Origin: Gemmatimonas sp.
Lineage (GTDB): Bacteria; Gemmatimonadota; Gemmatimonadetes; Gemmatimonadales; Gemmatimonadaceae
Assembly: GCA_013822425.1 (NCBI GenBank)
Contig: PNKL01000007.1
Location: 1-64,000 of the forward strand
Length of the DNA: 64,000 nt
Direction of reading: 5' to 3'
Part shown: piece after piece, positions 53,493 through 61,823 of the stretch
Numbering within the stretch: the first letter of the stretch is position 1
Layout of the letters: each line of letters opens with the position of its first letter
The notes under the pieces: model-generated
Database searches by the model: none
The model's input: only the letters and a program-made list of their open reading frames with translations
What the model was told of the DNA's origin: nothing
Made by a program: the position numbers and the translations under genes

Positions 53493-54130
53493 ACGGTACG
53501 CTCGGCGGGAAAGAGAAGGCAAGTGCGGACCAAGCCTGATGATGCGCACAGAATTCCTGACCAGCGTCACCGTTTCCGTGCTGGGTGTGACTGACCGTTG
53601 CGGACCGCAACGGAGGGTGGCGGAGGCCCTGCCAGCATCGCCGGGGGCGCTGTGCGTGAAGCGCCCTCGCTGATGGTGGTCCAGTCGATGTCGCCGGGCA
53701 CGCCCTCGCTGATGGTGATCGGCCCGAGCAGCATGCGGGAACGCCAGGAGTTCCCGTAGGTCATCAGCAGCACCGGAACGCCGGGGTCGAATCGTTGGGT
53801 CGAGATCATCAGCGGCCGACCGTTCAGGGCAGACGCCGCAGCGCCGGTCAGGAAGCACCTGGATGCGGAGACGCCACGGAGTGCCACTCGCGAGGGCACG
53901 CGCATCGAAGTCCGCCCACGGCTTGTCGTACGCGGATAGCAAGAGACCTCGCAGGCCACCGAGTCCCTCATCCCCCCGCCGACGACGTGAGGGTGACGGC
54001 CCCCGCTCGCTTCGCGACAATCGTGTCCAATGAATCCACGCGCGCCGCCGAGGAATCGCCGATTCGCCTGCGCACGCAGGACCATGGGCCGAGTCCTCAC
54101 GCACACGCGCCAGGAAAGACTCGTGAGCGC
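53493..54130. other. Degenerate or unidentified sequence between Uma2 pseudogene and Uma2
   Basis: About 640 bp. Minus-strand frames contain coding-like pieces (LRGLLLSAYDKPWADFDARA; MLLGPITISEGVPGDIDWTT) in different frames, and a 17-bp direct repeat CGCCCTCGCTGATGGTG twice near 53661-53725. This could be a decayed gene. Uma2 pseudogene promoter elements are at 53493-53522. No intact gene identified. Confidence 0.35.
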
Positions 54131-54697
54131 CTACTCCCCCAGCACGTCCTTGAACAGCGCCTCGAGGTCAACCACCAGCGGCTCGTCCGCGCCTGACGGC
54201 TGCCACGTCAGCGTCTGGCTCAGGATCTCGGGACGTTCGTCGTCGGGACGCCACCGCTCCACCAGGCGCGCCTCGAGGTCGACGATCCAGTATTCCTCGA
54301 CCAGGGCCCGCTGGTAGTAGCGGCGTTTGAGTCCACGGTCGTAGCGCGCCGTGGAGGGCGACAATACCTCGACCGCAAGCCGCAACGAAGTGATCTCGCT
54401 CCAGTCACGCACCAAGCGTCCGTCGGCCGCCGGAGCAGCGACGAACAGGTCCGGCTGCACCAGGTTCCCCGGATGCAACCGGATATCTGCAGCCAGGCAG
54501 CGCAACTCGCCGAGCGCCCGGGTCCGCACCTGCGGGGCGAGGTTCAGAAACAACTGCTCAATAAACCGTTGGTGCTCACTGACGGCGGCGGGCGTCACCA
54601 GCAGCACCCCGTCAATGCACTCGTACCGGTTGCCGTCGTCGGGCAACGCCCAGACGTCATCCGGGGTCCAGGACCGTGTGTCAGTCGCGGCAGGCAT
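54131..54697 (-). CDS. Uma2-family putative endonuclease (DUF820)
   Basis: 188 residues from ATG 54697 (or 190 from ATG 54703). PD-(D/E)xK-like Uma2 core: YECIDGVLLVTPAAVSEHQR, LGELRCLAADIRLHPGNLVQPDLFV with the conserved Asp, LRLAVEVLSPSTARYDRG (Glu and downstream Lys in LKRRYY), and EEYWIVDLEARLVERW. Uma2 proteins are predicted nucleases, often in multiple copies with unclear targets. About 63% similar by eye to the copy at 58871. A conserved -35/-10 box precedes it. Confidence 0.88.
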   Translation of the reverse strand: MPAATDTRSWTPDDVWALPDDGNRYECIDGVLLVTPAAVSEHQRFIEQLFLNLAPQVRTRALGELRCLAADIRLHPGNLVQPDLFVAAPAADGRLVRDWSEITSLRLAVEVLSPSTARYDRGLKRRYYQRALVEEYWIVDLEARLVERWRPDDERPEILSQTLTWQPSGADEPLVVDLEALFKDVLGE

Positions 54698-54733
54698 GCG
54701 CATACGGTACGCTCGGCGGGTGGGGGAAGACAA
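54698..54733 (-). promoter_or_regulatory. Conserved Uma2 promoter (leaderless type)
   Basis: Minus strand: TTGTCT (54733-54728), 18 nt, TACCGT (54709-54704), 6 nt (ATGCGC), ATG 54697. The same layout precedes the pseudogene (53517-53522, 53493-53498) and the copy at 58871 (59468-59473, 59444-59449). Six nt from -10 to the second ATG matches lipB and the PTPS gene. Confidence 0.55.
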
Positions 54734-54898
54734 GACGAGGCCATGGCGGCAGTTTGTCGTGTCTCCGCTTCGGTCGCGTCACCAAGTTGGTGCGCTCTGT
54801 GTCAATTGAGCGCGCTGACTTCGGCGTTACCTTTCCGCATGTGCTGCTGCTCACCCTCGCAGCTGTGCCGGCTCTCTTGGCAACGTGGAGTAGAATCC

Positions 54899-55687
54899 GT
54901 GAGCTACCACGAGACCTACGAATTCTTCGCGCTTGACCGTTGCCTGACGGCCCCGCAGATGCGCGCCCTCCGCCGCATCTCCACGCGGGCGACCATCACC
55001 CCGAACCGGTTCTACAACTGGTACGACTGGGGCGGGCTCAAGGGCAGCCCAAGCGACATGCTCGGTCGATACTTCGACCTTTTCGTGCACACGGGCAATG
55101 GCGTTCCCGACTGGGGGATGCTGCGATTCCCCTCGCGGGCCATCGCCCTGTCCAACTGGCGGCCGTACGTTGCCGTGCTGCGCAGCAAGGCGCGGTCCAG
55201 TCGCGCCGCGTCGGTCGCGGTACACGGGAAGATGGTAGTTCTTGAGATGTCGCCCGCTGAAAACTCCTCGCTGCCGGCGTTCGAAGGAGACGAAAGCGAC
55301 GACTCGGCTGACAAGTGGCGCGACGATGAGTTCCCAGAACCGGCCGCGTGGCCCGTACCGCTCGCGCTCATGCGCAGCCGATTGCTGTCGGGCGACCTCG
55401 CTCCGTTGTACCTGCTCTGGCTCCTGTCCGTGCAGTGTGGTGACCGTCCGTTCGCCGCTGCAGAACCTCCTCGCCCGGCCGCGCTGACTATGCAGGACGG
55501 CGCGCTCCATCTGTTCGCGGAGTTCCTCGGACTGAACCCGGACTTGATGCGCGCGGCCTTTGAGAATTCTCCTGGTGCACCACGTAGCGCTGGTCAGTTG
55601 CTTGAGCAGGCCAGATCGCGTCGGCTCGACGGCCGCCGCAGGACGGCGCGCAAGAGCGGGCGCGGCGCTCGACGCGCAGACCAATGA
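54899..55687 (+). CDS. Conserved hypothetical protein, YEF-LDR type
   Basis: 262 residues from GTG 54899 with GGAG 8 nt upstream. N-terminal block YHETYEFFALDRCLTAPQMR, RRISTRATITPNRFYNWYDW, GLKGSPSDMLGRYFDLFV, then an acidic linker (~120-140) and an Arg/Lys-rich tail. I recall this pattern from a widespread family of uncharacterised proteins in actinobacteria and others (YEFxAxDRPL...TRARITxxxF). Four-base overlap (ATGA) with the calcium-binding gene suggests a two-gene module. Function unknown. Confidence 0.7.
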   Translation: MSYHETYEFFALDRCLTAPQMRALRRISTRATITPNRFYNWYDWGGLKGSPSDMLGRYFDLFVHTGNGVPDWGMLRFPSRAIALSNWRPYVAVLRSKARSSRAASVAVHGKMVVLEMSPAENSSLPAFEGDESDDSADKWRDDEFPEPAAWPVPLALMRSRLLSGDLAPLYLLWLLSVQCGDRPFAAAEPPRPAALTMQDGALHLFAEFLGLNPDLMRAAFENSPGAPRSAGQLLEQARSRRLDGRRRTARKSGRGARRADQ

Positions 55688-56058
55688 GTCGGTCATCAGC
55701 GAAGCGGAACCCCGTGCGCGAAGCCCGGATTCATGACGAGATCCTCGTCGATGCGTACGGCCCCGATGAACACGTGATGGGCTGGTACTACTATCTGGAG
55801 GAGTCTCTCACGTTCCCGTTTGCTGCGCGATGCATCGCGCAGCGCGCAACCTCACCGCTGAAGAAAGGTGAGGACGTCACGGTGCTCGCCATGGCGCCAG
55901 ACGAAGAGTGCCAGCACGAGATGTTCGTTCGCGTGCGATGGCAAGGCCGTCGCGTCGCGGTGCCGCTCGCCCAGCTCGCCGGGCGGCATGTGGACGCACC
56001 CACCCGACAAGCCATCGAGGACTGGCACTACTGGCGAGCGCAGGGCTACGAGTTCTGA
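55684..56058 (+). CDS. CcbP-type calcium-binding protein
   Basis: 124 residues. Highly acidic with the CcbP (PF11535) features: IHDEILVDAYGPDEHVMGWY, YLEESLTFPFAARCIAQRAT, VTVLAMAPDEECQHEMFVRV and IEDWHYWRAQGYEF. CcbP was described in cyanobacteria as a calcium buffer affecting differentiation; here the partner gene upstream is a conserved hypothetical. 3' end overlaps the convergent hydroxylase gene by 13 bp. Confidence 0.85.
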   Translation: MSRSSAKRNPVREARIHDEILVDAYGPDEHVMGWYYYLEESLTFPFAARCIAQRATSPLKKGEDVTVLAMAPDEECQHEMFVRVRWQGRRVAVPLAQLAGRHVDAPTRQAIEDWHYWRAQGYEF

Positions 56059-58214
56059 TACCCCAGCTGATCCCCAATCGGCAGCGACCGAATCCGTTTC
56101 CCCGTCGCCGCGAAGATCGCGTTGCAGAGCGCCGGAATCACCGGCGGCAGCGCCGGCTCGCCCATCCCCGTCGGTGGATTGTCGGTGATCTTGAAGTGCA
56201 CCTCCACGGGGAAGGCGCGCGCCATGCGCAGCAGGGGATACGAGTCGAAGTTGCCCTGCACCGCGCGGCCATCCGTGATCGTGATCTCCTGGCCCAGGGC
56301 CGCCGACACGCCATCAATGCACGAGCCCTGGCACTGGTTCTCGGCGCCGCTGAGGTTGGTGATCTGCGACCCGACATCGCCCGCCACCCACACCCTGTGC
56401 ACCTTCACCTCGCCCCGCGCGCCGACCGACGCCTCCACAACCTCCGCGAAGTACCCCTGATGCGAGAAGTGGAACGCCACGCCCAGCCCGTGCCCCTTCG
56501 CCGGCGTGCGCGTGCCCCAGCCTGACTTCTCGCGCACCAGTTCGAGCACGCCGCGCATGCGCTCCGCATTGAACGCGTCGCCCTGCACCGGCGGCATCGC
56601 GGGCGTCAGCAGGTCGAGCCGAAACTGCAGCGGATCCTTGTCTGCCGCGTGCGCCAGCTCGTCGATGAACGACTGGATGGCGAACGCGATGCCGTTGCTC
56701 CCCGGCGCCCGCAGCGCGCCCGTGGGCACGCCGTGCGCGAGGGTGGACGTCTCGAGCAGGTAGTTGGCGATGTAGCGCCCAGGGAACTCGCCGAGGCGCA
56801 TGTACGGCTCCACGACCACGCGGTTCTTCCACGCTACGATCTTGCCGCTGGCGTCGACTGCGCCCTTGAGGAAATGGAACCCGGCCGGCCGATAGTGGCC
56901 GTGGCGCATGTCGTCCTCGCGCGTCCACAGAAGCTTCACCGGCGCTCCGGCCTCACGCGCGATCCATGCGGCCTCCACCATGTAATCGTTCTTGAGGCGC
57001 CGCCCGAAGCCGCCGCCGATGCGCGTCAGGTGGATGGTGATGTCCTGCGGCGCGATGCCCATCGTCCGGCTCACCAGCTCGCGCCCGGGCTGCGGCATCT
57101 GCGTCGGCGCCCAGATCTCGAGCTTGCCGTCCTTGAAGTGCGCGGTGCAGTTCTGCGGTTCCAGCGTGGCGTGCGAGATGAACGGGTAGAAGTACTCGGC
57201 CTCCACCACCTTGGTCGCGGCAGCGAACGCGGCGTCCACGTCGCCGTCCTTGCGCACCACGCGGTCCGCCGGCTTGGCCGACAGTTCCTTCGCCGTTTGC
57301 GCGAACCACTCGGTGGACTGCTTCGCGGTCGGGTGCTCCGCCCACTTCACCTGCAGCTTCTCACGCGCGGTCTTGGCGTTGTACCAGGTGTCGGCCACGA
57401 TGGCGACGCCCGGCATCAAGCCGTCGAGCGCCGTGCCCACGCCGTCCACGATGAAGGCGTGCTTCACGCCAGGCTGCCGACGAATCGTCGCGAGGTTCGC
57501 GCTCACCACCGTGGCGCCGAAGACCGGGCTCTTCTCGAAGACGGCGTGCAACATGCCCGGCACCACGACGTCAATGCCGAACAGTGGCTTGCCTGTGACG
57601 ATCTTGCGATTGTCCACGCCCGGCACGCGCTTGCCGAGCAGGCGGAACGTCCGGGGGTCCTTCAGCGCCACCGTGGCGAGGTCGGGTGCCGGCATGGTCG
57701 CTGCGGTTGCCGCCAACTGGCCATACGTCGCCCGCCGGCCGCTCGCGTTGTGCGATACCTGCGCCCGGACTGTGGTCAGCTCACCCACCGGGACGTTCCA
57801 CGTCTTGGCCGCCGCAGCCACGAGCATCGCGCGGGCGGCGGCGCCGAGCCGGCGGTGATTGTCGTAGTTCATGGGCGTGCTCAGCGAGCCGCCGGCGAAC
57901 TGCCGGCCGTACTTCGACTCGTCGCTCAGCGCCTGCTCCACGGTGATCTGCGACCAGTCGGCGTCGAGTTCCTCGCAGATGATCATCGGCAGCGACTGCT
58001 TGACGCCCTGTCCCTCCTCGGGGTTCTTGGCGATGAGCGTGATGCGGTTGTCGCTAGTGATGCGAATGAAGGCGTTCGGCGCGAAGGGCGCGGCGCCCGG
58101 CTCGAGCTCGCCGGCCTCGGCGTCGCGCGCGTGAATGCCGAACATCACGCCTCCGCCCACGACAGCGAGTACCTGCAGGAACGAGCGGCGGTCGGTCTGG
58201 AGGGAATCGGCCAT
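56046..58214 (-). CDS. Molybdopterin-binding subunit of xanthine dehydrogenase family (IorB-like), Tat-exported
   Basis: 722 residues. Tat signal with twin Arg in DRRSFLQVLAVVGGG. Family landmarks: NPEEGQGVKQSLPMIICEEL, FAGGSLSTPMNYDNHRRLGA, TRIGGGFGRRLKNDYMVEAA, TGALRAPGSNGIAFAIQSFI, GAENQCQGSCIDGVSAALGQ and C-terminal PTGMGEPALPPVIPALCNAI. Organised like the isoquinoline 1-oxidoreductase beta/CoxL-type hydroxylases; hydroxylates an aldehyde or N-heterocycle with water as oxygen source. Accompanied by the 2Fe-2S gene 3 bp upstream. No FAD subunit in view, as in IorAB-type enzymes, so electrons may pass to a cytochrome. Confidence 0.9.
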   Translation of the reverse strand: MADSLQTDRRSFLQVLAVVGGGVMFGIHARDAEAGELEPGAAPFAPNAFIRITSDNRITLIAKNPEEGQGVKQSLPMIICEELDADWSQITVEQALSDESKYGRQFAGGSLSTPMNYDNHRRLGAAARAMLVAAAAKTWNVPVGELTTVRAQVSHNASGRRATYGQLAATAATMPAPDLATVALKDPRTFRLLGKRVPGVDNRKIVTGKPLFGIDVVVPGMLHAVFEKSPVFGATVVSANLATIRRQPGVKHAFIVDGVGTALDGLMPGVAIVADTWYNAKTAREKLQVKWAEHPTAKQSTEWFAQTAKELSAKPADRVVRKDGDVDAAFAAATKVVEAEYFYPFISHATLEPQNCTAHFKDGKLEIWAPTQMPQPGRELVSRTMGIAPQDITIHLTRIGGGFGRRLKNDYMVEAAWIAREAGAPVKLLWTREDDMRHGHYRPAGFHFLKGAVDASGKIVAWKNRVVVEPYMRLGEFPGRYIANYLLETSTLAHGVPTGALRAPGSNGIAFAIQSFIDELAHAADKDPLQFRLDLLTPAMPPVQGDAFNAERMRGVLELVREKSGWGTRTPAKGHGLGVAFHFSHQGYFAEVVEASVGARGEVKVHRVWVAGDVGSQITNLSGAENQCQGSCIDGVSAALGQEITITDGRAVQGNFDSYPLLRMARAFPVEVHFKITDNPPTGMGEPALPPVIPALCNAIFAATGKRIRSLPIGDQLGYQNS

Positions 58215-58217
58215 GGC

Positions 58218-58724
58218 CTATTCCTCCCCTGTGAGGTCGTCGCCCGGCGCGCGAGCAGGAGTTGCTCCCGCCGGCGCGCTGCGTGCCGCCAACCGAATGG
58301 CGTCGCGAATCCGGTTGTAGGTGCCACAGCGGCAGATGTTCTGCATGGCCGCGTCAATGTCGGCGTCGGTCGGGTTCTTCTTGTTCCGGAGCAGCGAGAC
58401 CGCGGTCATGATCTGCCCGGCCTGGCAGTAGCCACACTGCGCCACGTCGAGCTGCTCCCAGGCCTTCTGCACCGGGTGCGACCCGGTGGCCGACAGTCCC
58501 TCGATGGTCGTGATGCTCATCCCCGACGCGGCGGAGATGGGGATGCCACAGGAGCGCACGGGTGCGCCGGCGAGGTGCACCGTGCACGCGCCGCACTGCG
58601 AGATGCCGCACCCGTACTTGGTGCCCTTGAGGTTGAGGACGTCGCGCAGCACCCAGAGCAGCGGCATCTCTGGGGGGACGTCCACGGTCGTGGGCTTCCC
58701 GTTGATGGTCAGGGAAATCGGCAT
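58218..58724 (-). CDS. 2Fe-2S subunit of the molybdopterin hydroxylase (IorA-like)
   Basis: 168 residues. Plant-type cluster [21 protein letters not shown] (~43-63, cited in part) and the second cluster with [10 protein letters not shown] and [15 protein letters not shown]. Starts [16 protein letters not shown]. Relays electrons from the Mo site. The C-terminus is Ala/Pro-rich. Coupled to the large subunit (3 bp gap). Confidence 0.94.
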   Translation of the reverse strand: MPISLTINGKPTTVDVPPEMPLLWVLRDVLNLKGTKYGCGISQCGACTVHLAGAPVRSCGIPISAASGMSITTIEGLSATGSHPVQKAWEQLDVAQCGYCQAGQIMTAVSLLRNKKNPTDADIDAAMQNICRCGTYNRIRDAIRLAARSAPAGATPARAPGDDLTGEE

Positions 58725-58870
58725 ACGGGGGCGGGTTGGGGGGCAGGAACGGCAACGCCCATGAGAATGCGCTGGCGGCGATCAGGAGTCCAGAGGCAGC
58801 CAGGCCGCTGCAACGCCGTTCGCGGCTGGCACGGGGGCGTGAACCGATGCGGTGATCGATCGACCGCCGA

Positions 58871-59437
58871 TTACGCCCCGAGCGCGTCCCCGAACAACGC
58901 GGCCAGGTCAATCGACAGCGCCTCGGGCGCCCCCGCCGGCTGCCACGTCAGCGTCTCGCTGAGGATTTCCGGACGTTCGTCCGTTGGCAGCCAGCGTTCC
59001 ACGAGGTGGCTGTTGGCGTCCACGACCCAGTACTCGCCGACACCGGATCGCTGGTAGTACCGCCGCTTCAGCGTGCGGTCGTAGCGCGCGGTGGACGGCG
59101 AAAGCACCTCGACGGCGAGCAGAAGTTCCTTGATCTCTGTCCAGGAACCCGCCGCGTGGCCGTGAGCCAGCGTGGGAATGACGAACAGGTCGGGTTGCAC
59201 GAGATTGCCGGCGTTCAACTGAATGTCAGCCGGCGACAGAAAGGCCTCACCAAGGCGCTGGGCCGCGACGTAGGACGCCATCACCACGAACAGCCGTCCG
59301 AGCACCCGCTGGTGCGGGACGTTCGGCGACGGCGTCACCAGCAGGGCCCCGTCGATGCACTCGTACCGTTTGCCGTCGTCGGGCAGCGCCCAGACGTCGT
59401 CCGGAGTCCAGTACCGTTGTTCCGTGTTGGCGGGCAT
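58871..59437 (-). CDS. Uma2-family putative endonuclease (DUF820)
   Basis: 188 residues from ATG 59437 (190 from ATG 59443). Same family and layout as 54131: YWTPDDVWALPDDGKRYECI, LNAGNLVQPDLFVIPTLAHG, LLLAVEVLSPSTARYDRTLK, GEYWVVDANSHLVERWLPTD. Catalytic-type Glu in AVEVLSPS and Lys in TLKRRYYQ. Conserved promoter at 59444-59473. Local paralogue of the other two Uma2 loci in this window. Confidence 0.88.
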   Translation of the reverse strand: MPANTEQRYWTPDDVWALPDDGKRYECIDGALLVTPSPNVPHQRVLGRLFVVMASYVAAQRLGEAFLSPADIQLNAGNLVQPDLFVIPTLAHGHAAGSWTEIKELLLAVEVLSPSTARYDRTLKRRYYQRSGVGEYWVVDANSHLVERWLPTDERPEILSETLTWQPAGAPEALSIDLAALFGDALGA

Positions 59438-59604
59438 GCCCATAGCGTACGCTCGGCGGCAGAATGAAAGCAAGTGGTCGACATGCCGCACCATGCAAAC
59501 GCTCCGTGAGGCGTGCGTCACCGTTTCCTTGTGCGGGGTAGCCAATCCTTGCGGTGGTCGTTGAGGCTCCGGCCGGCGGGGCACGCAACCTCCACCGTTG
59601 GCGC

Positions 59605-59616
59605 TATCTTTCCCCC
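59605..59616 (+). promoter_or_regulatory. Leaderless-type -10 site before the PTPS gene
   Basis: TATCTT (59605-59610) followed by six C/T bases and ATG 59617. No Shine-Dalgarno. Matches the lipB arrangement exactly in hexamer and spacing. Confidence 0.45.
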
Positions 59617-60030
59617 ATGCCCCTCCTCACCGTCACCCGCCGCCTGGCCTTCAACGCCGCCCACCGAATACACAATCCGGGGCTCAGCGACGAGGAGAAC
59701 GAGCGGCTCTTCGGCAAGTGCAACTCGCCGAACTGGCACGGCCACAACTACACGCTTGAGGTCTCGGTCACCGGGGAGCCCGACCCGGTGTCGGGGTACG
59801 TCATTGACCTCGCCGAGGTGAAGCGGATCGTCGAGCGCACGCTCCTGGACCGGGTGGACCACCGCAATTTCAACCTGGACGTCGCGGAGATGACGGGAAC
59901 AAACCCCACGTCCGAGAACATTATCCTGATGTTCTGGCGCGTCCTCGAGCCGGCCCTCCGGCCACGCACGCTGTCGCGCCTCCGGCTGTGCGAAACCGAA
60001 AACAACTGGGTTGAATACGATGGCCGCTGA
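59617..60030 (+). CDS. 6-pyruvoyl-tetrahydropterin synthase (PTPS-I type)
   Basis: 137 residues. [20 protein letters not shown] with first zinc His, [20 protein letters not shown] with a CX5HGH motif: the Cys five residues before HGH is the PTPS-I spacing (QueD has CX3HGH), [19 protein letters not shown] and [12 protein letters not shown] with the Glu. Converts 7,8-dihydroneopterin triphosphate to 6-pyruvoyltetrahydropterin. Followed by folE (overlap) and an SDR, which fits tetrahydrobiopterin synthesis. Confidence 0.85.
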   Translation: MPLLTVTRRLAFNAAHRIHNPGLSDEENERLFGKCNSPNWHGHNYTLEVSVTGEPDPVSGYVIDLAEVKRIVERTLLDRVDHRNFNLDVAEMTGTNPTSENIILMFWRVLEPALRPRTLSRLRLCETENNWVEYDGR

Positions 60031-60718
60031 TGCCCCCCGGTCCCCCCGGCCCCCCCGGCCCCCCCGTCCGTTGCGCTCCGCCCGCCTCGACGCGGCCGGT
60101 GACCCGTTCGACGAGGCCGGCTCCGCCGCCGACATCGGCGGCGACCGCTACCTGGAGTTCGAGAACCTCGTCCGCCGACAGCTCGAGCTCCTCGGTGAGG
60201 AGCCCACGCGCGACGGGCTCGCCAAGACGCCGAGTCGCGTCGCGAAGTCGCTGACCTGGCTGACACGCGGCTACCAGATGGACGTGGCCGATGTCGTCGG
60301 CGGCGCCGTCTTCGACGAGGAGCACCACTCGATGGTGATGGTGCGCGACATCGAGCTCTACTCGATGTGCGAGCACCACATGCTCCCGTTCTTCGGCAAG
60401 GCGCACATCGCCTACATCCCCAACGGCAAGATCGTCGGGCTCTCCAAGCTGCCGCGCATCGTCGACATCTTCTCGCGCCGACTGCAGGTGCAGGAACGCC
60501 TCACCGAGCAGGTGGCCGCCGCCATCGAGGAGGTGCTCAAGCCGCTTGGCGTGGGCGTGGTCATCGAGGCGTACCACCTGTGCATGATGATGCGCGGCGT
60601 GGAGAAGCAGAACTCGAAGACCATCACGTCGGCGCTGCGCGGCGCGTTCCGCGATGACGCCAAGACGCGCGACGAGTTCCTGCGCCTCGCGCACGGCCCA
60701 TCGAACCCGCTGCGCTGA
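60020..60718 (+). CDS. folE: GTP cyclohydrolase I
   Basis: 232 residues from ATG 60020 (overlaps PTPS stop by 11 bp). Core: [40 protein letters not shown] (zinc Cys/His), [20 protein letters not shown] and [20 protein letters not shown] with zinc Cys. A 20-residue Pro/Arg-rich N-terminal extension is encoded by C-rich runs (60034-60068). Makes dihydroneopterin triphosphate for folate or pterin cofactors; overlap at both ends shows tight coupling to PTPS and the SDR. Confidence 0.95.
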   Translation: MAADAPRSPRPPRPPRPLRSARLDAAGDPFDEAGSAADIGGDRYLEFENLVRRQLELLGEEPTRDGLAKTPSRVAKSLTWLTRGYQMDVADVVGGAVFDEEHHSMVMVRDIELYSMCEHHMLPFFGKAHIAYIPNGKIVGLSKLPRIVDIFSRRLQVQERLTEQVAAAIEEVLKPLGVGVVIEAYHLCMMMRGVEKQNSKTITSALRGAFRDDAKTRDEFLRLAHGPSNPLR

Positions 60719-61533
60719 TGTCCGGCAGAAGCGGCAGTCCCGTGCCTGCGCCCGTGCCTGTGCCCGTGCCTGTGCCCGTGCCTGTGCCCGTGCCTGTGCC
60801 CGTGCCTGTGCCCGTGCCTCTGCCGTTGGAAGGACGCACCGCCCTCATCACCGGGGCGTCGCGCGGCATCGGCGCCGCCACCGCGCGCGCGCTCGCCGGC
60901 GCGGGGGCGCGGCTCGCCCTCGTCGCGCGCGGCGCCGATGCCCTGCACGCGCTCGCCCGTGAACTCGGCGATGGCCACCTCGTGGTGCCGGCCGATTGCA
61001 CGAAGGCTGGAGACGTCGCCCGCATGACCGCGGAGGTCACGGTCTGGGCCGGCGGCGTCCCCGACATCCTGGTGAATAACGCGGGCATCTATCCGCGCGC
61101 GCGGCTCACCGAGCAGGACCCCGACGAGTTTGCCGCCACGCTCGACGTCAATCTTGCCGCGCCCTTTCGCGTGTTGCACGCCTTTCTCCCGGCCATGCGC
61201 GCGCGCCGCAGCGGGCACGTGGTGTCCATCGGCACGGTGGCCGACCGCAGCATCTGGCCCATGAACGGCGCGTACAGCGCCTCCAAGTACGGCCTGCGCG
61301 CCCTGCACGAGGTCCTCTACGCCGAGGCGCGTGGCTCGGGGGTGCGCGCCACGCTCGTCTCGCCGGGAGCGGTGGACACCGGCATCTGGGATGCGCACGA
61401 AGCGGAACTGGGCAAGACGCTGGCATCGCGCGCGGCGATGCTGAAGCCCGACGACGTGGCGCGCGCCGTGCTCTACGCACTCGCCCAGCCGCCCCACATG
61501 ACGGTGTACGAACTGCGCCTCTCGCCGAGCTGA
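60718..61533 (+). CDS. Short-chain dehydrogenase/reductase, candidate sepiapterin reductase-like
   Basis: 271 residues; ATG overlaps folE stop. SDR motifs: ALITGASRGIGAATARALAG (NAD(P) site), DILVNNAGIYPRARL, the catalytic Ser region VVSIGTVADRSIW, and YSASKYGLRALHEV (Tyr-Lys). N-terminus carries 8-9 Pro-Val units from a 12-bp repeat (60739-60820) before a normal SDR start at LEGRTALITG. Context PTPS-folE suggests reduction of 6-pyruvoyltetrahydropterin, but SDR specificity cannot be read from sequence; a cytosolic oxidoreductase of another pathway is possible. Confidence 0.8.
   Translation: MSGRSGSPVPAPVPVPVPVPVPVPVPVPVPVPVPLPLEGRTALITGASRGIGAATARALAGAGARLALVARGADALHALARELGDGHLVVPADCTKAGDVARMTAEVTVWAGGVPDILVNNAGIYPRARLTEQDPDEFAATLDVNLAAPFRVLHAFLPAMRARRSGHVVSIGTVADRSIWPMNGAYSASKYGLRALHEVLYAEARGSGVRATLVSPGAVDTGIWDAHEAELGKTLASRAAMLKPDDVARAVLYALAQPPHMTVYELRLSPS
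60739..60820. repeat. 12-bp coding repeat (CCTGTGCCCGTG) at the SDR N-terminus
   Basis: Five and more units encoding Pro-Val pairs. The complementary strand reads GGGCACAGGCAC-like, close to the family-G intergenic units (GGGCACGGGCAC). Confidence 0.85.
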
Positions 61534-61541
61534 GGAAGTGC

Positions 61542-61577
61542 TTGACATTTAAATGTCATGGCATGACATTTAAATGC
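61542..61577 (+). promoter_or_regulatory. vapBC promoter with palindromic operators
   Basis: TTGACA (61542-61547) and, 17 nt on, GACATT (61565-61570), followed 7 nt later by ATG 61578. Palindrome TGACATTTAAATGTCA (61543-61558) covers the -35, and a second copy TGACATTTAAATG (61564-61576) covers the -10. Likely VapB/VapBC autoregulatory sites. Confidence 0.7.
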
Positions 61578-61823
61578 ATGCGCACCACCATCCGGCTTCC
61601 CGATCAGTTGTTGGCCAAGGCCAAGCAGCAGGCCGCCGCGGGCGGGGTCACCCTCAACGAGCTCATCGTTGACGCGGTGCGCGCCTCGCTGACGGCGAGG
61701 CCGCGACGCGTGTCCGAGCCGCCGCGTGCGTGGCCGACATTTCGCGGTCAGGGAGTGCTGCCGGGCGTGGACCTCGACTGCAACGCGGCGCTCGAGGACC
61801 TCATGGACATCGACGGCCGATGA
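61578..61823 (+). CDS. vapB: VapB-type antitoxin (ribbon-helix-helix)
   Basis: 81 residues from ATG 61578; a start at 61542 would lie in the promoter. RHH N-terminus RTTIRLPDQLLAKAKQQAAA with the basic strand and helix, then VTLNELIVDAVRASL, and a C-terminal toxin-binding tail with PPRAWPTFRGQGVLPGVD and DLMDID. ATGA overlap with the toxin gene. Binds its own promoter palindromes and neutralises the toxin. Confidence 0.85.
   Translation: MRTTIRLPDQLLAKAKQQAAAGGVTLNELIVDAVRASLTARPRRVSEPPRAWPTFRGQGVLPGVDLDCNAALEDLMDIDGR

Noticed and set aside
52866-54130. Insertion sequence around the Uma2 pseudogene
   Set aside because: No transposase motif or terminal inverted repeats are visible; the local direct repeat is only 17 bp.
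56649-59057. 802-aa plus-strand open frame opposite the molybdopterin hydroxylase
   Set aside because: Antisense shadow; the minus-strand product has clear family motifs.
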